Origin: Congeria kusceri
Taxonomy: Eukaryota; Mollusca; Bivalvia; Myida; Dreissenidae
Reading direction: 5' to 3'
Assembly (NCBI GenBank): GCA_027627225.1
Contig: CM051025.1
Location: 76,409,974-76,473,973, forward strand
DNA: 64,000 nt
The stretch's first letter is position 1. The number at the start of each line of letters is the position of its first letter. Below the pieces are notes generated by a model. That model worked only from the letters and a program-made list of their open reading frames with translations, was not told the DNA's origin and did not search any database. Shown here piece after piece: positions 57,599 to 64,000 of this stretch. Both the position numbers and the translations under genes were made by a program.

Positions 57599-57837
57599 TT
57601 AGTTTGTGTCACTGTCAGCAGTGCATGACGTTGACGACGTCTCGCTTGACGTGCATGAACTTTCAAAGCAGTCGCCGTCAGCATCAATGAACCCATCGCT
57701 CGAAGACTGGTGACTGGTCACACTTATGTCAGTCCTTGTAGGATCTTTTGTTTAGCCGGTTGGCTCACCAATGGACAAAAAACCCGGCGGCCTTTCAGTT
57801 GCTCATAACATGACACAAGTACTCTGCGAAGTCTCTA
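57599..57837 (-). pseudogene. Terminal-exon-like coding piece, minus strand, one frameshift
   Basis: Acceptor GAGATTTCAG before 57837. One frame reads RLRRVLVSCYEQLKGRRVFC then PLVSQPAKQK to about 57733. A one-base shift near AAACAAAAGATCC leads into DPTRTDISVTSHQSSSDGFI and a Ser/Thr/Asp/Cys-rich end (CTADSDTN) at TAA 57601-57599. ATTAAA lies about 50 bp past the stop. Either two overlapping chance frames or one exon with a frameshift; composition favours the latter. Family unknown. Confidence 0.42.
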
Positions 57838-57879
57838 CTGAAATCTCAAAGTCTCAAATGCAAATGTATTTAATACAAA

Positions 57880-60800
57880 TAAAGGTCACTGAATATTCAT
57901 ACATTCCCATTGAACAGTTGTTGTAGCCATAGGTCACTGTATGTGTTTATATTCTCATAGAAATGGCCAATTGCTGTGGCCATGGGTCACTGCGTGTGGT
58001 TATATTCCTATAGAAATCGCTCTTTACTTTGGTCATAGGTCGCTTTGTTGAAGTATATTCTTATAGAAATGGCAATTTGCTGTGGCCATAGGTCACTGGC
58101 AGTACATATATTCGTATTTCAATTGCCTTTTACTACGGTCATAGGTCAGTAGATGTTTATATATTCACATTGAAATCGCCATTTGCTGTCGTCATAGGTC
58201 ACTTTATTTATGTATATTATCAACACATTCGACCTTTACTGTGCCCATAGGCCAATGGATGTGCTTATCTTCTAATAAACATCGTCCTTCACTGTCGCCA
58301 TAGGATATTGTTGAGCATATATACACATAGAAATCACCATTTGCTGTGGCCAAAGGTCAATCGATGTTCTTTTATTCAAATAGAAATGGCCATTTGCTGT
58401 GGCCGTTGGCGACTGGATGTGCGTATATTATCATATAAATGACCATTTACTGTGGCCATAAGCCACTGGATGTGCGTTTATTATCATAGAAATGGCCAGT
58501 TACTGGGTTCGTAGGCCACTGCATGGGCGTATATTATCATAGAAATGGTCATTTACTGTGGCCATATGTCAATTGATTTAGGTATATTATCATTGAAACG
58601 GTCCTTTATTGTGGCCATAGGTCACTGGATGTGCGTATATCATCATAGAAATGGCCATTTGCTGTGGCCATAGGCCACTGCATGTGCGTATATTGTCATA
58701 TAAATGACCATTTACTGTGGCCATAGATCACTGGATGTGCGTATATTATCATACAAAATGGCAATTTATTGTGGCCATAAGTCACTTTATTTACTTATAT
58801 TATCATACAAATAGTCCTTTACTTTGGCCACAGGCAACTGCATGTGTGTCTATTCACTTAGAAATGGCCATTTAATGTGGCCATAGGTCACTGTATGTGC
58901 GTATATTATCATAAAAATTGCCATTTACTGTGGCCATAAGTGACTTAATTTACGTATAGTATCATAGAAATGGTCCATTACTGTGGCCTATGGCCACTGG
59001 ATGAGCATATGTTCACATAGAAATCACCATTTACTGTGGCAAAAGGCCACTGGATGTGCGCATATTCACATAGATATGGCCATTTACTGTGGCCATGTGT
59101 CACTTAATTTACGTATATTCACATAGAAATGTTCCTGTACTGTCGCCAAAGTCACTGGATGTGCTTATATTATCATAGAAATGGCAATTTACTGTGGCCA
59201 TGTGTCACTTAATTTACGTGTATTCACATAGAAATGGTCCTTTGCTGTGACCATATGTCACTGGATGTGTGAAAATTCACATAGAAAAGGCCATTTACTG
59301 TGGCCATCGGCCACTGGATGAGTGCAAATTATCATAGAAATGGCCATTTTCCCGGGCCATAGGTCACTGGATATGCGTATATTATCATAGAAATTGCCAT
59401 TTACTGTGGCCATAGGCTACTGGATATGCGTATATTATTACAGAAATGGCCATTTACTGTGGCCATAGGCCGCTGGATGTGCGTATATTATTACAGAAAT
59501 GGCCATTTACTGTGGCCATAGGTCACTGGATGTGCGTATATTATCATAGAAATGGCAATTTTTCCGGGCCATAGGTCACTGGATGTGCGTATATTATCAC
59601 TGAAATGGGCATTTACTGTGGCCATAGCCACTGCATGTGCGTATATTATCACAGAAATGGGCATTTACTGTGGCAATAGGTCACTGGATGTGGGTATATT
59701 ATCACAGAAATGGCCATTTACTGGGGCCATAGGCAACTGGATGTGCGTATATTATTACAGAAATGGCCATTTACCGTGGCCATAGGCCACTGGATGTGCG
59801 TATATTATCATAGAAATGGCCATTTACTGTGGCCATAGGCCACTGGATGTGCGTATATTATTACAGAAATGGCCATTTACCGTGGCCATAGGCCAATGGA
59901 TGTGCGTATATTATCACAGAAATGGCCATTTACTGTGGCCACAGATCACTGGATCTGCGTATATTATCACAGAAATGGCCATTTACTGTGGCCATAGGTC
60001 ACTGGATGTGCGTTTATTATCACATAGAAATGGCCATTTACTGCGGCCAAAGCCACTGGATGTGCGTACATTCACATAGAAATGGCCATTTACTGTGGCC
60101 ATAGGCCACTGGATGTGTGTATATTGTCATAGAAATGGCCTTTTACTGTGGCCATAGGTCACTGGATGTGCGTATTTTATAATAAAAGTGGCCATTTACT
60201 GTGCCATAGGTCACTTTATGTGCGTATATTCACGTAGAAATCGTCCTTCAATGTGGCCATAGGTGACTTGAGATGCGTGTATTCAAATAGAAATCGTCCT
60301 TTACTGTGGCCATAGGTCACGTTATATGCGTATATTTACATAGAAATCGTCCTTTACTGTGGCCGTATGTAAATTGAGATGCATATATTGATTATATTCA
60401 CATAGAAATCGCCATTTGCTCAGGTCAAGGGCCACTTTATTTACGTACATTCTGATAGAAATCGCCATGTGCGTATATTATAACAGAAATTGCCATTTAC
60501 TGTGGCCATAGGCTACTGGATATGCGTATATTATTACAGAAATGACCATTTACTGTGGCCATAGGCCACTGGATGTGCGTATATTATCACATAAATGGCC
60601 ATTTACTGTGGTCATAGGTCACTGGATGTGCGTATATTATCATAGAAATGGCCATTTACTGTGGTCATAAGCCACTGGATGTGCATATATTATCATAAAA
60701 ATTGCCATTTACTGTGGCCACAGGCCACTGGATGTGCGTACATTCACATAGAAAGTGCCATTCACTGTGGCCATAGGCCACTGGATGTGCGTATATTTCC

Positions 60801-61970
60801 ATAGAAATGGCCATTTACTGAGGCCATAGATCACTGGATGTGCGCATATTCACATAGAAATGGCCATTTACTGTGGCCATAGGTCACTGGATGTGCGTAT
60901 ATTGTCATAGAAATGGCCATTTACTGTGGCCATAGGCCACTGGATGTGCGTATATTGTCATAGAAATGGCAATTTACTGTGGCCATAGGCCACTGGATGT
61001 TCGTATATTCACATGGAAATGGCCATTTACTGTGGCCATAGGCCACTGGATGTGCGTACATTATCACAGAAATGGCCATTTACTGTGGCCATAGGTCACT
61101 GGATGTGGGTATATTATCACAGAAATGGCCATTTAATGTGGCCATAGGCCACTGGATGTGCGTATATAATTACAGAAATGGACATTTACTGTGGCCGAAG
61201 GCCAATCGATGTGCGCATATTATCATAGAAATGGCCATTTACTGTGGCCATAAGCCACTGGATGTGCGTATATTTTCATAGAAATGGCCATTTACTGTGG
61301 CCATAGGTTACTGAATGTGCATATATTCACATAGAAATGGCCTTTTACTGTGGCCATAGGCCTCTGGATTTGCGTATATTCACAAAGAAATGGCCATTTA
61401 CTGTGGCCATATGCCACTGGATGTGCGTACATTCACATAGAAATGGCCATTTACTGTGGCCATAGGCCACTGAAAGTGTGACTATTATCATAGAATTGGC
61501 CATTTACTGTGGCCATAGGCCACTGGATGTGCGTATATTGTCATAGAAATTGCCATTTTCTGTGGCCATGTGGCCATAGACCACTGGATGTGTGTTTATT
61601 ATCATAGAAATAGCCATTTACTGTGGCCATAGGCCACTGGATGTGCTTATATTCAAACAGAAATGTCCTTTTATTGTAGCCATGTGTCACTTAATTTAAG
61701 TATATTATCGTAGAAATGGTCCTTTACTGTGGCCATAGACCACTGCATGTGCGTATATTGTTATTGAAATGACCATTGACTGCGGCCATAGGCCACTGGA
61801 TGTGCTTATATTCTTATAGAAATGGCCATTTACTGTGGCCATAGGTCACTTAATTTACATATATGATCATACAAATCGCACATTTCTGTAGCCATAGGTT
61901 ACTTGATATGCGTCTTTTCTAATACAAATCGCCAAAGGTCATCAGATATGCAAATATACCCATAAAACTA
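57880..61970 (-). repeat. 53-bp satellite array, right arm (~76 monomers, inverted)
   Basis: Same monomer as the left arm read in reverse: ATGGCCATTTACTGTGGCCA + TAGGCCACTGGATGTGCGTA + TATTATCATAGAA. The most regular stretch is about 59300-61500; the edges are diverged. The GATTTCTATGTGAATA-type variants of the left arm reappear inverted at about 60210-60470. Confidence 0.95.
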
Positions 61971-62237
61971 GCAATATATTCTAGTTATACATATTTGAAG
62001 CATTTATTCATTTAGGTGTTTATTTCAACATAAATAATGTTAATGTGTCAACTATTATTAGTGGATTGATATTAATTCGTAGATTTCATATAAATTATAG
62101 TCCTTATTCCAGATCCAAGTTATTTTATAATTTAGTAGTATAACGCCTAAAGTCATACATTTGAAGTATGGAATGAAAGTCACATATGGCCACAGTGACT
62201 ATCTCGACAATGGAAAATAGTCGTTCCCCTATTAAGG

Positions 62238-63338
62238 ACCTTGGCCATCTTGTACTCACTATATAAAGGTTACAATATACTAATTCCAATCCTTATGTTA
62301 TTTAATGTAAAAGCGATAACTTTGACCAAAAATAAATGCAACATTTTGCACATAGGGACCCTCATAACCATAATTTTTCTTAAAGAGCATTCGAAGCTGA
62401 ATTGATTTAAGCAATAAAAAGAGTATGTCATGTGTTATGTAAGAAAGAACTCGACGCTAAACAAAGTTGACTGTTTTATCGACATCTTTTTAGCGGCTAC
62501 TTTCTAGTTGAATGTGACCCGCTCAGCGCAAGTGTCATACTGTAGTCTCCAATCTTAAAACATATCAGTAATTTATTTTTGCATACCAATGATTACCCTA
62601 CCAACATCTCAAAAAAAGAATATCAAAGCAAGTGTCTAAACCTTAAAACATGTCTTCGAGTTAAACTTGTTGATTTATTTAGAGAGTACAGCCCTACATC
62701 TCTTATTTATTTAGTGTATTGTGACCTATAGGACAACTTAAAGTTTTGATATCGCGATAAAAACCCAATTCTACATGATTATTAATATATTTCTTATGTG
62801 TATGCACAATTTCAGACCGATCCACAAAGTAGAAATGCTTGAAACGCATTTGAGAATGATGTCTGATAAGCAATCTGGCTTAAGTTGTTTTCAGTGCTTT
62901 TATTATATGGGGTGCCTGAGTCAAATTGTGTACTTTATTCATAGACATCAGTCACAATACTAGCATATGTTTACATACTTCCATGCAAGAGAGATAAACA
63001 TTGTATAAAACGTGTTCAATTTTGGTTTTAGCATGATTTAGTGTGCTGCAAGATGCACAAGACGGGTTTCCTTACTGTTTTTCTTTTTTTTTAATTGAAA
63101 AAGCGGTTTTCGCGGTAAAAATCGTAAAAAATGCATATTGAAATCATGATATCTATCGCATGTTTTCCAAGAAACTTATTACAACCAATAACATGGTGAT
63201 TTTATATACACATTGCCCCTTTAGTGCCGCTCCCTCTTTTGTGTTTACTAAACAATTCAACGTCGTTCACAGGTTTGTCGTTTCGTTCACTCATATATAG
63301 TGTAACTACGGAATCCGGTTAGTGCCATATGAAATATT
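62238..63338. other. Gene-free stretch
   Basis: No supported gene. A 62-codon plus ORF (62775-62963) contains an acceptor-like TTTCAG followed by PIHKVEMLETHLRMMSDKQS, which could be a stray exon but has no further support. Confidence 0.4.
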
Positions 63339-64000
63339 GTGTCTCGACCCTTGAACGCGAGGCACGAGAATTGCGCGAAACATGAAGCGAGACAAGATAT
63401 TCCCGCGAGACATGAAGCGAGGCACGATATTGTAAAACGATATCTCGAACTGTCGCAGTATCCCATACCACGAAATCTCGCGGTAAAATATCGTGTCTCG
63501 CTTGGTGTTTCGCGCGATTCTCTTGCCTCGCGTTCAAAGGCCGAGACACGAGATATTATATCGTTCAAATATCGCGTGTCTCGCGGTAGATTTCAAACCA
63601 CGACACACGAAACACGAAGCGAGACGCAAGAATTGCACGAGACACGAAGCGAGGCACGATATGGTATCTTTCATGTATCGCACGATTATCTAGTATCGTG
63701 TCTCGCTTCGTGTCTCGCGGTAAAATATTGTGCCACGAGATGCGAAGCGAGACACGATATTCAGGCGTGAATCGATATTCGGGCGATATTTGAACGATAC
63801 AATATCATGCCTCGCTTCGTGTGTCGCCCGATTCTCTCGACTCGCTTCGTGTTTCGCGTATCGTGGTTTGGAAATCTACCGCGATACTCGAGATTCGGGC
63901 GATATTTGAACGATGCAATATCGTTCCTTGCTTCGTTTCTAGAGTGAATATTATTTATCGCTTCGTGTCTCGATTCGCATCTCGTGCCTCGATCTCTAAA
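63339..64000. repeat. CG-rich palindromic repeat, runs off the window
   Basis: Variants of GCGAGACACGAAGCGAGACACGATAT and its complement ATATCGTGTCTCGCTTCG alternate at irregular spacing, with GCGGTAAAATATCGTG and CGATATTTGAACGAT linkers. Both orientations are intermixed, so many hairpins are possible. ORFs through it are repeat translation. Confidence 0.85.

Larger units (their letters stand above)
52191..62228. mobile_element. Giant (~10 kb) element with satellite-filled inverted ends
   Basis: CTATTAAGG occurs at 52183-52191 and 62229-62237; the cut point is ambiguous, giving a 4-8 bp duplication. Both ends read inward as (G)GGGAA..ACT..TTTCCAT, and the ~220-250 bp termini stay homologous in inverse: GATCTGGAATAAG (left about 52315) and CTTATTCCAGATC (right about 62103), and CATTAACATTATTTAT with its inverse. 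Inside each end lies an array of the same 53-bp satellite in opposite orientation (52411-55013; 57880-61970). Core 55014-57879. The layout recalls foldback elements; the superfamily is unknown to me. Confidence 0.72.

Noticed and set aside
59552..61281. Several 60-87 codon plus ORFs (CGHRSLDVRI-like repeats)
   Set aside because: Translations of the 53-bp satellite; composition is set by the monomer.
63339..63770. 143-codon ORF with KHEAR(Q/H)D-like peptide repeats
   Set aside because: It is a translation of the CG-rich palindromic repeat; overlapping frames on both strands are equally open.

Overview
The window looks like nuclear DNA from a heterodont bivalve mollusc, possibly a dreissenid mussel (inference). 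It is AT-rich and intron-rich, with many bivalve-type interspersed repeats: tandem cores of about 160 bp closed by GGAC-rich and hairpin tails, like the 'pearl'/non-autonomous Helentron elements known from bivalves. There are no bacterial or phage features.

The main gene lies on the minus strand, from about 42.46 kb down to 10.42 kb. Translating short islands and following splice phase, I find 13 phase-compatible coding exons, plus one doubtful 21-nt exon. They encode a protein of about 559 residues: an N-terminal PHD-like zinc finger, a Ser/Thr/Val/Pro-rich linker, a PINIT domain, an SP-RING (C427, H429, C450, C453) and a C-terminal SUMO-interacting motif (SIIDLTETDTE). This is a PIAS/SIZ-type E3 SUMO ligase. 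A PHD finger in this family is known from plant SIZ1, whereas animal PIAS proteins normally start with a SAP domain. The ORF finder shows almost none of it because every exon except one is short.

Layout. 1-581 and 8541-8560: a ~167-bp pearl-like array split by an apparently full-length LINE (582-8524) with a 16-bp target duplication. The LINE has an intact ORF1, an unusually long inter-ORF spacer, and an ORF2 (endonuclease, RT, zinc knuckle) broken by two stops and two frameshifts and carrying an Asn/Ser microsatellite expansion. 8910-9192: a perfect 31-bp minisatellite. 10.4-42.5 kb: the SUMO-ligase gene, its introns packed with five tandem-core repeat families, four of the five copies of a palindromic MITE, a 40-bp minisatellite, and a hAT-like element (33277-36706) that contains a second DNA element and a degenerate Ty3/gypsy integrase region. 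42.5-52.2 kb: no firm gene; two inverted copies of an ~810-bp CAGGCC-ended DNA element with 5-bp duplications, the fifth MITE copy, a tRNA-like sequence, and a 2.4-kb element with 16-bp perfect terminal inverted repeats.

52191-62228 appears to be one ~10-kb transposon-like unit. CTATTAAGG occurs at both ends, the ~220-250 bp termini are homologous and inverted, and two large arrays of a 53-bp palindrome-rich satellite lie in opposite orientation (about 2.6 kb and 4.1 kb) around a 2.9-kb core. The core holds two convergent terminal-exon-like coding pieces. Together with the PHD-PINIT-SP-RING gene, this is the most novel-looking content. The window ends in a CG-rich palindromic repeat (63339-64000).

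All calls come from reading the sequence; no alignment or database search was run.
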